Shown: piece after piece, positions 5,732 through 12,243 of the stretch | How the letters are laid out: each line of letters begins with the position of its first letter | How positions within the stretch are numbered: the stretch's first letter is position 1 | NCBI GenBank assembly: GCA_035540755.1 | Contig: DATLGD010000108.1 | Span: 1-12,758, forward strand | Reading direction: 5' to 3' | DNA length: 12,758 bases | Source: DATLGD01 sp035540755 | GTDB taxonomy: Bacteria > Actinomycetota > Actinomycetes > Mycobacteriales > SCTD01 | Notes under the pieces: generated by a model | The model's database searches: none | Seen by the model: the letters and a program-made list of their open reading frames with translations, nothing else | What the model was told of the DNA's origin: nothing | Translations under genes and position numbers: made by a program

Positions 5732-6613
5732 ATGAGCACCCCGATCCGCACCGCTGCTGCAGTGCTGTGCGCCGCCCTGCTGCTCGCCGGGTGCGGGGGC
5801 GACGACCCCGCCGCGCCCCCTCCGCCCGAGCCGACGACGTCGCCGGCCGCCACCACTCCGGACACCGAGCCGACGACGGAGCCGACCGACGACCAGCAGG
5901 AGACCGAGGCGCGCGCCGTGTACTACCTGCGCGACGTGCAGCCCGCCGGTCCGCGCCTGTACCGCGAGTTCCACGCCCGGCCGGCGACCGACGACCCGGT
6001 GCGCGACGCCGTGGAGGCCATGCTCAGCGAGCCGCCGAAGGACCCGGACTACACCTCGCTGTGGCCCGACGGCGTCGACGTGCTCGACGTGCGCGTCGAG
6101 AGCGGACTGGCCACCGTCGACCTGTCGGCGCGGGCGGGCGAGGGCTCGGCCGGGGCGGTCTTCGAAGGAGTCAGCCTGCAGCAGCTGGTGCACACCGTGA
6201 CCGCGGCCGACCCGTCGGTGCAGCGGGTGCAGCTGCTCGTCGACGGCGCCACCCGCGAGACGCTGTGGGGGCACGTCGACGTCCGCGAGCCGGTCGAGCG
6301 GGCGCCGCAGGCCGAGATCCTCGGTCCGATCTGGATCATCGAGCCGGGCGAGGGCGGCAGCGTCCCGACCGGTGGCGAGGTCAGCGGCGTCGCGACGGTG
6401 TTCGAGGCGACGGTGAGCTGGCAGTGGGTGCAGGACGGCCGCGTCGTGGAGGAGGGCTTCAGCACCGCCAGCGAGGGCGCGCCAGGGCGGGGCGAATGGA
6501 CGGCACCGGTCGAGGTGCCGCCGGGCGACTACGAGCTGCGCGCGTTCTCCGAGAGCGCCGAGGACGGCAGCGAGATGTTCGTCGAGACCAAGCGGGTCAC
6601 CGTCACGGGGTGA
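5732..6613 (+). CDS. lipoprotein with GerMN and Gmad2 domains
   Basis: This 293-residue protein begins with a lipoprotein signal peptide: basic start, hydrophobic core, and lipobox LLAGC with Cys21 as the lipidation site. A Pro/Thr/Glu-rich linker (about 25-58) would carry the folded part away from the membrane. Next comes a GerMN domain (about 62-190; 'VYYLRD...', 'FEGVSLQQLVHTVTA', 'VQRVQLLVDGATRETLWG'). A C-terminal Gmad2 immunoglobulin-like domain follows (about 195-292; 'ILGPIWIIEPGEGGSV', 'GEWTAPVEVPPGDYELRAF'). The pair is named after Bacillus spore germination/sporulation proteins, but in actinobacteria it occurs in envelope lipoproteins of unknown role. The protein should sit outside the cytoplasmic membrane. 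The ATG start is fixed by the strong AGGAGG. Its stop overlaps the convergent birA stop by 11 bp. No further partner is evident from the context. Confidence 0.9.
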   Translation: MSTPIRTAAAVLCAALLLAGCGGDDPAAPPPPEPTTSPAATTPDTEPTTEPTDDQQETEARAVYYLRDVQPAGPRLYREFHARPATDDPVRDAVEAMLSEPPKDPDYTSLWPDGVDVLDVRVESGLATVDLSARAGEGSAGAVFEGVSLQQLVHTVTAADPSVQRVQLLVDGATRETLWGHVDVREPVERAPQAEILGPIWIIEPGEGGSVPTGGEVSGVATVFEATVSWQWVQDGRVVEEGFSTASEGAPGRGEWTAPVEVPPGDYELRAFSESAEDGSEMFVETKRVTVTG

Positions 6614-7403
6614 GCGGACCCGCGTGCACGACGTCGCCGGCGGCGTAGGCGATCCCGTCGACGACGAGCTGCCCGGCGTCGTCGACACGCTCGGCCGTGC
6701 CGGTGACGGCCGGGCGCGACGGCAGCTCGACGGCGACCTGCCGGCCGATCGTGGTGCAGAGCGCGCGGTACTGCGCCCGCGCGGTGCCCGGGTCGGCCAG
6801 GCCGTCGCGCAGCGCCCGCAGCACCGCCCGCAGCAGCGTCTCCCGATCGGTCGTGGCGCCCTCCTCGAGCCGCACCGACGTCGCCCGGTCGTGCGGCAGC
6901 TCGTCGGCGCGGGTGGTCACGTTGAGACCCATCCCGACGACGGCCGCGCCGGGCAGCGGCACCTCGGCCAGCACGCCGCACAGCTTGCGGTCGGCGACGA
7001 GGACGTCGTTGGGCCACTTCAGCACGGCCTCGAGCTCGGCCTGCTCGCGCAGGGCCCGGGCCACCGCCAGGCCGGTGAGCAGCGGCAGCCACGGCCACTC
7101 CTGCTCCGGCCAGGTCGGGCGCAGCAGCACCGAGAAGGTCAGGCCGGCGCGCGGCGGCGACTGCCAGGTGCGGTCCAGCCGGCCGCGCCCGGCGGTCTGC
7201 AGCTCGGCGACGACGACCAGGCCGGCCGGCTCGCCGGCCCGCGCCCGCTCGGCGACCACGGCGTTCGTCGAACCGGTCCGCTCGAGCACCTCGACCCGCC
7301 ACCCGTCCGGCTCGAGCGCCCGCCGCAGCGCGCGGACCCGCAGCGGGGGGCGGTCGAGGTCGGCCCACGGGGAGCGTCCTGCAGGGGGGACGGAGGAGGC
7401 CAC
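6603..7403 (-). CDS. birA: biotin--[acetyl-CoA-carboxylase] ligase
   Basis: This 266-residue enzyme activates biotin with ATP and attaches it to the carrier lysine of biotin-dependent carboxylases, very probably Lys549 of the AccA3 protein encoded nearby. The biotin/lipoate ligase core is complete: 'RTGSTNAV' (42-49), the biotinyl-AMP loop 'AGRGRLDRTW' (71-80), 'KWPNDVL' (129-135) and 'KLCGVLAE' (140-147, with the catalytic-site lysine). A small C-terminal domain follows ('ELPSRPAVTGTAERVDDAGQLVV' region). There is no N-terminal helix-turn-helix, so it is a class I ligase and not the BirA-type repressor. The GTG start agrees with the family length and lacks a Shine-Dalgarno sequence. A weak -10-like GACACT lies 6 nt upstream on the minus strand. 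It is divergent from pccB across 40 bp. Confidence 0.95.
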   Translation of the reverse strand: MASSVPPAGRSPWADLDRPPLRVRALRRALEPDGWRVEVLERTGSTNAVVAERARAGEPAGLVVVAELQTAGRGRLDRTWQSPPRAGLTFSVLLRPTWPEQEWPWLPLLTGLAVARALREQAELEAVLKWPNDVLVADRKLCGVLAEVPLPGAAVVGMGLNVTTRADELPHDRATSVRLEEGATTDRETLLRAVLRALRDGLADPGTARAQYRALCTTIGRQVAVELPSRPAVTGTAERVDDAGQLVVDGIAYAAGDVVHAGPLTP

Positions 7404-7430
7404 CCGGACAGTGTCGTCCACGCCCCTCGG

Positions 7431-7446
7431 TAGCCTCCGACCCGTG
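7431..7446 (+). promoter_or_regulatory. -10 box of a probable leaderless pccB transcript
   Basis: TAGCCT (7431-7436) is followed by 7 nt and the GTG at 7444, the same hexamer and spacing as before gtrA. There is no Shine-Dalgarno sequence. The short symmetric sequence GACAGTGTC (7407-7415) lies upstream, over the possible birA -10 box. Confidence 0.55.
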
Positions 7447-9054
7447 ACCGCTGCTGCTGACGACGTCGTCGCCGACGAGCCCGACACCCAGACCACCGCC
7501 GGCAAGCTGGCCGAGCTGCGCCGCCGCAACGACGCCATGCGGCACGCCGGGTCCCAGCGGGCGGTCGACCGCCAGCACGCCATGGGCAAGATGACCGCCC
7601 GCGAGCGGATCGAGTACTTCCTCGACGAGGGCTCGTTCGTGGAGACCGACGCCCTCGCGCGGCACCGCGCCCGTGACTTCGGCGTCGACAAGAACCGCCC
7701 GTACGGCGACGGCGTGATCACCGGCTACGGCACCGTCGACGGCCGGCCGGTGTGCGTGTTCAGCCAGGACGCCACCGTGTTCGGCGGCTCGCTCGGCGAG
7801 GTGTACGGCGAGAAGATCGTCAAGGTCATGGACCTGGCGCTCAAGACCGGCTGCCCGGTCGTCGGCCTCAACGACGGCGGCGGCGCCCGCATCCAGGAGG
7901 GGATCATGGGTCTCGCCCTCTACGGCGAGATCTTCTACCGCAACGTGATCGGCTCCGGCGTCGTCCCGCAGATCTCGCTGATCCTCGGCTCCTGCGCCGG
8001 CGGCGCCGTGTACTCGCCGGCCATCACCGACTTCACGCTGATGGTCGACGAGGGCTCGCACATGTTCATCACCGGCCCCGACGTCATCAAGACCGTCACC
8101 GGCGAGGACATCGGCATGGAGGAGCTCGGCGGCGCGCGGGCGCACAACTCGAAGTCCGGCGTCGCGCACTTCATGTCCGCGAACGAGGAGGAGTGCCTCG
8201 ACCTTGCCAAGACGCTGCTGTCGTTCCTGCCGAGCAACAACCTCGACGACGCACCGGCCTTCGACGACCTCGACGCGCTCACCGAGGAGCCGCTGCTCGA
8301 GCTCGACACCCTCATCCCGGACAGCAACAACGCGCCCTACGACATGAAGACCGCGATCACCGCCGTGCTCGACGACGGCGACTTCCTCGAGGTGCAGGCG
8401 CTCTGGGCGCAGAACATCGTCTGCGGCTTCGGCCGCGTCGAGGGCCGCTCGGTCGGCGTCGTCGCGAACCAGCCGATGTCGTTCGCCGGCACGCTCGACA
8501 TCGACGCCTCCGAGAAGGCCGCCCGGTTCGTGCGCACCTGCGACGCCTTCAACCTCCCGATCCTCACCTTCGTCGACGTGCCGGGGTTCCTGCCGGGCGT
8601 CGGGCAGGAGCACGCCGGCATCATCCGGCGCGGCGCGAAGCTGCTCTACGCCTACGCCGAGGCCACCGTCCCGAAGGTCACCGTCATCACCCGCAAGGCC
8701 TACGGCGGCGCGTACGTCGTCATGGGTTCCAAGCACCTGCGCTCGGACGTCGAGCTGGCGTGGCCGACCGCGCAGGTCGCCGTCATGGGGGCGCAGGGGG
8801 CGGTCAACATCGTGCAGCGCAAGGCCCTCGCGGCCGCCGCGGAGAAGGGCGAGGACGTCGAGGCGGTCCGCTCGACGTTCATCGCCGAGTACGAGGAGAC
8901 CTTCGCGACGCCGTACATCGCCGCCGAGCGCGGCTTCGTCGACGCCGTCATCGAGCCCTCGCAGACCCGCATCGAGGTGGCCAAGGCGCTGCGCATCCTG
9001 CGCGGCAAGCGCGAGACGCTCCCGCCCAAGAAGCACGGGAACATCCCCCTGTGA
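7444..9054 (+). CDS. pccB: acyl-CoA (propionyl-CoA) carboxylase beta subunit
   Basis: This 536-residue carboxyltransferase moves CO2 from carboxybiotin onto acyl-CoA, making methylmalonyl-CoA (and possibly malonyl-CoA). It is full length, with both crotonase-like halves. The acyl-CoA oxyanion pair is in 'GSCAGGAVYSP' (Gly186-Gly187) and the biotin-side pair in 'AYGGAYVVMGSK' (Gly421-Gly422); 'DGGGARIQEG' is at 144-153. Asp435 in 'SDVELAWPTAQVAVMGAQGAVNIV' aligns by motif with the Asp that favours propionyl-CoA in S. coelicolor PccB (Asp422) and M. tuberculosis AccD5 (Asp437), so propionyl-CoA preference is likely. It works as a hexamer with AccA3 and AccE. The GTG start is supported by the TAGCCT box 7 nt upstream and by the N-terminal 'TTAGKLAELRRR' typical of the family. 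It is divergent from birA. Confidence 0.96.
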   Translation: MTAAADDVVADEPDTQTTAGKLAELRRRNDAMRHAGSQRAVDRQHAMGKMTARERIEYFLDEGSFVETDALARHRARDFGVDKNRPYGDGVITGYGTVDGRPVCVFSQDATVFGGSLGEVYGEKIVKVMDLALKTGCPVVGLNDGGGARIQEGIMGLALYGEIFYRNVIGSGVVPQISLILGSCAGGAVYSPAITDFTLMVDEGSHMFITGPDVIKTVTGEDIGMEELGGARAHNSKSGVAHFMSANEEECLDLAKTLLSFLPSNNLDDAPAFDDLDALTEEPLLELDTLIPDSNNAPYDMKTAITAVLDDGDFLEVQALWAQNIVCGFGRVEGRSVGVVANQPMSFAGTLDIDASEKAARFVRTCDAFNLPILTFVDVPGFLPGVGQEHAGIIRRGAKLLYAYAEATVPKVTVITRKAYGGAYVVMGSKHLRSDVELAWPTAQVAVMGAQGAVNIVQRKALAAAAEKGEDVEAVRSTFIAEYEETFATPYIAAERGFVDAVIEPSQTRIEVAKALRILRGKRETLPPKKHGNIPL

Positions 9055-9128
9055 CCCCGCCCTTGCGTCAGACGACACGCCGTCGCCACCTCTCCCGCCT
9101 TCTGACGTCACGGGGGGCGACGGCATGA
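9051..9128 (+). other. 25-codon bridging ORF between pccB and accE
   Basis: A GTG overlapping the pccB stop (GTGA, 9051-9054) opens a 25-codon frame whose TGA overlaps the accE start (ATGA, 9125-9128). It exactly fills the 70-bp gap. The product would be basic (VTPPLRQTTRRRHLSRLLTS for its first 20 residues). It may serve to hand ribosomes from pccB to accE rather than to make a useful peptide. Chance is a real alternative, because GTGA and ATGA junctions are common at this GC content. Confidence 0.35.
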
Positions 9129-9358
9129 GCGACGTCGACGACGGCCCGGCGCGGCCGCTGCTGCGCGTGGTCCGCGGCAACCCGACGCCGGAGGAGCTCG
9201 CGGCGCTGATCGCCGTCGTGACTGCGCGCGGCTCGGCCGCCGAGCCCGCCGAGCCGGCGCCGCCGTCGCCGTGGCGCTCGCGGGGTCCCGGCCTGCGCCG
9301 CCCGCTGCCGCACGGCCCCGGTGCCTGGCGAACCAGCGGCCTGCCCGGCACTCACTAG
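9125..9358 (+). CDS. accE: acyl-CoA carboxylase epsilon subunit
   Basis: This 77-residue protein matches the small ACC epsilon family found in actinobacteria, whose members bind the beta subunit and stimulate the carboxylase complex. The N-terminal motif 'LRVVRGNPTPEELAALIAVV' (13-32) is diagnostic. It is followed by an Ala/Glu/Pro-rich linker (about 34-48) and the conserved tail 'WRSRG...LRRPLPHGPGAWRTSGLP' (about 50-75). Position directly between pccB and accA3 confirms the role. A G-rich stretch (GGGGGG, 9 nt before the ATG) is a weak ribosome-binding site, and translational coupling through the bridging ORF may help. Its TAG stop forms the first three bases of the accA3 -10 box. From memory, the M. 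tuberculosis counterpart AccE5 is followed by maf and sseA before accA3; here those genes are absent. Confidence 0.9.
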   Translation: MSDVDDGPARPLLRVVRGNPTPEELAALIAVVTARGSAAEPAEPAPPSPWRSRGPGLRRPLPHGPGAWRTSGLPGTH

Positions 9359-9389
9359 TCTTCGAACGTCCGTCGACCGACCCCAGGAG
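9356..9389 (+). promoter_or_regulatory. candidate -10 box and ribosome-binding site of accA3
   Basis: TAGTCT (9356-9361) begins on the accE stop codon. AGGAG (9385-9389) lies 9 nt before the GTG at 9399. This would give accA3 its own short-leader transcript in addition to read-through from pccB-accE. No -35 box is evident. Confidence 0.45.
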
Positions 9390-9398
9390 CAGATCCCC

Positions 9399-11153
9399 GT
9401 GGCAAAGCTGAGCAAGGTCCTCATCGCGAACCGCGGTGAGATCGCCGTCCGGGTCGCCCGGGCCTGCCGCGACGCAGGTCTGCAGTCCGTCGCCGTGTAC
9501 GCCGAGCCGGACATGGACGCGCTGCACGTCCGGGTCGCCGACGAGGCCTTCGCGCTCGGCGGCACGACGCCAGGCGACAGCTACCTGCGCATCGACAAGG
9601 TCCTGCAGGCCGTCAAGGACAGCGGCGCGGACGGCGTGCACCCCGGCTACGGGTTCCTGTCGGAGAACGCAGAGTTCGCCCAGGCGGTGATCGACGCCGG
9701 CGTCACCTGGATCGGTCCGTCGCCCGAGGCCATCGCCGCGCTCGGCGACAAGACCACCGCCCGGCACATCGCGCTGAAGATCGGTGCCCCGCTGGCTCCC
9801 GGCACCGCCGACCCGGTCAAGGGCGTCGACGAGGTGCTCGAGTTCGTCGAGGAGCACGGCCTGCCGATCGCCATCAAGGCGGCCTTCGGCGGCGGCGGGC
9901 GCGGCCTGAAGATCGCGCACAAGCAGGAGGAGATCGCCGAGCTGTACGAGTCGGCGGTGCGCGAGGCGGTTGCCGCCTTCGGCCGCGGGGAGTGCTTCGT
10001 CGAGCGCTACCTCGACAAGCCGCGGCACGTGGAGACGCAGGTGCTCGCCGACACGCACGGCAACGTCGTCGTCGTCGGCACCCGCGACTGCTCGCTGCAG
10101 CGCCGCTACCAGAAGGTGGTCGAGGAGGCCCCGGCCCCGTTCCTCACCGCGGAGCAGCGCGCCGAGCTGTACGACGCCAGCAAGAAGATCATCCAGGAGG
10201 CCGGCTACGTCGGCGCGGGCACCTGCGAGTTCCTCGTCGCGCAGGACGGGCTGATCAGCTTCCTCGAGGTGAACACCCGGCTGCAGGTCGAGCACCCGGT
10301 CACCGAGGAGACCACCGGCGTCGACCTCGTGCGCCAGCAGTTCCGCATCGCCGAGGGCGAGGCGCTCGACTTCCCCGATCCCGAGCCGCGCGGCCACTCG
10401 TTCGAGTTCCGCATCAACGGGGAGGACCCCGGCCGCGGCTTCCTGCCCGCCCCCGGCACGGTGACGACGTTCGTCCCGCCGCTCGGCCCGGGCGTGCGCG
10501 TCGACACCGGCGTCGAGTCCGGCTCGGTCATCGGCGGGGCGTTCGACTCGCTGCTCGCCAAGCTCATCGTCACCGGCGCGACCCGCGAGCAGGCGCTGCA
10601 GCGCTCGGCCCGGGCCCTGGCCGAGATGGAGGTGGAGGGGATGGCCACGCTGATCCCGTTCCACCGCAAGGTCGTCGTCGACCCGGCGTTCACCGCTGAG
10701 CCGTTCACGGTGCACAACAAGTGGATCGAGAACGAGTTCGACAACGACATCGCGCCCTACGGCGGCGGGACGCCGGCCCAGGGCGACGCCGAGCCGCGCG
10801 AGAAGGTCGTCGTCGAGGTGGGCGGCAAGCGCCTCGAGGTGTCGCTGCCCGCCGGCCTCGGAGCCTCCGCCGCACCCGCGAAGAAGGCGAAGGCCAAGCG
10901 CACGGCGAGCGCGGCCGGTGGCAGTGCTGCGGCGTCCGGCGACGCGCTCACCAGCCCGATGCAGGGCACGGTCGTCAAGGTTGCGGTCGAGGACGGCGCC
11001 ACCGTCGCCGAGGGCGACCTCGTCGTCGTCATCGAGGCGATGAAGATGGAGCAGCCGCTCAACGCGCACAAGGCCGGCACGGTCACCGGGCTGTCGGCCG
11101 CGGTCGGCGAGGTCGTCACCGCCGGCGCGGCGATCTGCGAGATCACCGACTAG
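9399..11153 (+). CDS. accA3: acyl-CoA carboxylase alpha subunit: biotin carboxylase + biotin carrier
   Basis: This 584-residue fusion protein carboxylates its own biotin using ATP and bicarbonate, then presents it to PccB. The domain order is as follows. The biotin carboxylase N-domain (about 4-113) begins 'KVLIANRGEIAVRVARACRDAG'. The ATP-grasp domain (about 117-325) has the glycine loop 'AFGGGGRGLK' (Gly164-167), 'HVETQVLAD', 'RDCSLQRRYQK' and 'EVNTRLQVEHPVTE'. The biotin carboxylase C-domain runs to about 445. A Lys/Ala-rich linker ('KKAKAKRTAS') leads to the C-terminal biotinyl domain (about 520-584), with the target lysine Lys549 in 'EAMKMEQ'. The GTG start has AGGAG 9 nt upstream, and the N-terminus fits the family. 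One alpha subunit is often shared by several beta subunits in actinobacteria, so it may also serve malonyl-CoA synthesis. It ends 8 nt from a convergent transporter gene. Confidence 0.96.
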   Translation: MAKLSKVLIANRGEIAVRVARACRDAGLQSVAVYAEPDMDALHVRVADEAFALGGTTPGDSYLRIDKVLQAVKDSGADGVHPGYGFLSENAEFAQAVIDAGVTWIGPSPEAIAALGDKTTARHIALKIGAPLAPGTADPVKGVDEVLEFVEEHGLPIAIKAAFGGGGRGLKIAHKQEEIAELYESAVREAVAAFGRGECFVERYLDKPRHVETQVLADTHGNVVVVGTRDCSLQRRYQKVVEEAPAPFLTAEQRAELYDASKKIIQEAGYVGAGTCEFLVAQDGLISFLEVNTRLQVEHPVTEETTGVDLVRQQFRIAEGEALDFPDPEPRGHSFEFRINGEDPGRGFLPAPGTVTTFVPPLGPGVRVDTGVESGSVIGGAFDSLLAKLIVTGATREQALQRSARALAEMEVEGMATLIPFHRKVVVDPAFTAEPFTVHNKWIENEFDNDIAPYGGGTPAQGDAEPREKVVVEVGGKRLEVSLPAGLGASAAPAKKAKAKRTASAAGGSAAASGDALTSPMQGTVVKVAVEDGATVAEGDLVVVIEAMKMEQPLNAHKAGTVTGLSAAVGEVVTAGAAICEITD

Positions 11154-11161
11154 GACGCGGC

Positions 11162-12115
11162 TCAGGTCCTCACGGTGACGGGTGCCGGCTCCTCGGCGAC
11201 CGTTCCCGCGGCCGCCCGGCGTCGTCCCTCCTCGCGCACCACGACCGCGACGGCGAGCACGGTGATGCCGCCGCCGACGAGCGTCAGCCTCGTGACGTCC
11301 TCGCCGCGCAGCACCGCGCCGAGCGCCACCGCCACCACCGGGTTGACGTAGGCGTAGGTGGCCACCTGCGACACGGGCGCCACCTGCAGCAGCCAGCTGA
11401 AGGCGGTGAAGGCCACCAGCGAGCCGAACACGACCAGGTAGGCCAGGCCGAGCCAGCTGGCCGTCGACACCTCGGCGACGTCGAGCCGCTCGCCGCGGGC
11501 GAGTCCGACGAGCACGAGCGCGACGCTGGCGACCCCCATCTCCAGGGCCGTGGTGGTCAGGCCGTCGGCGGGCAGGTCGGCGCGCGAGGCCCAGAACGAG
11601 CCCAGCGACCACAGGAAGGCGCCGCCGAGCACCGTCGCGACGGCCAGCAGCGCCACTCCCTCGGGGCGGGCGCCGGGGAGCAGCAGGACGGCCAGCCCCA
11701 CGAAGCCGAGGGCCACGCCCGCGACGGTGCGCGCCGACGGCCGGTCGCGCGCCACCCACCGCAGCAGCACCACCCACAGCGGGATGACGGCGACCAGCAG
11801 CGCCGCGAGCCCGGACGGCAGCTCCGCGCTCTCGGCCAGGGCCACGGCGCCGTTGCCGCCGAGCAGCAGGAGCAGGCCGATGCCGCCGGCGTTGCGGGCC
11901 TGCCGCCGGGTGACGCGCAGCGCCTGCGGTCCGCGGCGGACGAGCACGACGGCCACGAGCACCAGGCAGGCCGTGCCGAAGCGCAGGCCCATGGCGACCA
12001 GCGGCGGCATCGTGTCGACGACGTAGGCGATGCCGAGGTAGGTCGAGCCCCACAGGACGTAGACCAGCCACAGGGCCGTCCACACCTGCCAGGCGGGCGG
12101 AGCCGGGCGGGTCAT
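11162..12115 (-). CDS. EamA/DMT superfamily transporter (YedA/RhaT-like)
   Basis: This 317-residue integral membrane protein has about ten hydrophobic helices in two EamA repeats (about 13-145 and 160-295). The N-terminal 'LWGSTYLGIAYVV' and the second-half 'LVAFTAFSWLLQVAPVSQVATYAYVNPVVAVALGA' segment (about 225-260) are characteristic of the drug/metabolite transporter superfamily. Family members export amino acids or other small metabolites, usually with a proton gradient; the substrate here cannot be told. The ATG at 12115 fits the family N-terminus, but no good ribosome-binding site or -10 box is visible before it. The C-terminus is a short charged cytoplasmic tail ('REEGRRRAAAG'). It is convergent with accA3 with only 8 bp between stops. 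Upstream lies a hairpin-rich 128-bp gap after the minus-strand gene at 12244. Confidence 0.92.
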   Translation of the reverse strand: MTRPAPPAWQVWTALWLVYVLWGSTYLGIAYVVDTMPPLVAMGLRFGTACLVLVAVVLVRRGPQALRVTRRQARNAGGIGLLLLLGGNGAVALAESAELPSGLAALLVAVIPLWVVLLRWVARDRPSARTVAGVALGFVGLAVLLLPGARPEGVALLAVATVLGGAFLWSLGSFWASRADLPADGLTTTALEMGVASVALVLVGLARGERLDVAEVSTASWLGLAYLVVFGSLVAFTAFSWLLQVAPVSQVATYAYVNPVVAVALGAVLRGEDVTRLTLVGGGITVLAVAVVVREEGRRRAAAGTVAEEPAPVTVRT

Positions 12116-12170
12116 GCGGGGCAGCCAACCAGACGGCCCGCCGGTGCGGGAACCGCTTGACCACCGCCCT

Positions 12171-12207
12171 GCCGGCGGCCCCCGGCTGCGGGCCGGGGGC
12201 CGTCGGT
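12171..12207 (-). terminator. strong hairpin downstream of the 12244 gene
   Basis: CGGCCCCCGG (12176-12185) and CCGGGGGCCG (12193-12202) form a perfect 10-bp stem with a 7-nt loop. Outer bases extend it to about 15 bp with some G-T pairs. It lies 37-73 nt past the stop of the minus-strand gene. There is no T-run, which is common for actinobacterial terminators. Confidence 0.6.
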
Positions 12208-12210
12208 CAG

Positions 12211-12228
12211 CGCGTCGTCGGCGACGCG
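12211..12228 (-). terminator. second hairpin with a 4-nt TCGG loop
   Basis: CGCGTCG (12211-12217) and CGACGCG (12222-12228) pair perfectly around TCGG. It lies between the gene stop at 12244 and the stronger hairpin. Short direct repeats GGTCAGCGC (12205-12213 and 12228-12236) overlap its edges. It may form a tandem terminator or 3'-end stabiliser with the first hairpin. Confidence 0.45.
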
Positions 12229-12243
12229 GTCAGCGCTGCGGGC

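Noticed and set aside
7405..7416. -35 box for pccB (CGGACA) or a regulatory palindrome (GACAGTGTC)
   Set aside because: The 20-bp spacing to TAGCCT is too long for a -35 box, and the 9-bp symmetry is too short to stand out in this sequence.
9066..9107. Inverted repeat CGTCAGA / TCTGACG in the pccB-accE gap as a terminator or attenuator
   Set aside because: Only 7-bp arms with a 28-nt loop, which is weak, and a terminator there would cut the carboxylase operon.
6529..9351. Open minus-strand frame of about 940 codons opposite pccB
   Set aside because: Same reasoning: antisense to the clearly conserved pccB and birA-region genes, with a His/Arg/Asp-repetitive translation and no recognisable domain.
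9108..12164. Open minus-strand frame of about 1018 codons opposite accE/accA3 and extending through the transporter region
   Set aside because: It is antisense to well-identified conserved genes, has Arg/Gly/Ala-biased low-complexity translation and matches no family. Long open shadow frames are normal at this GC content.
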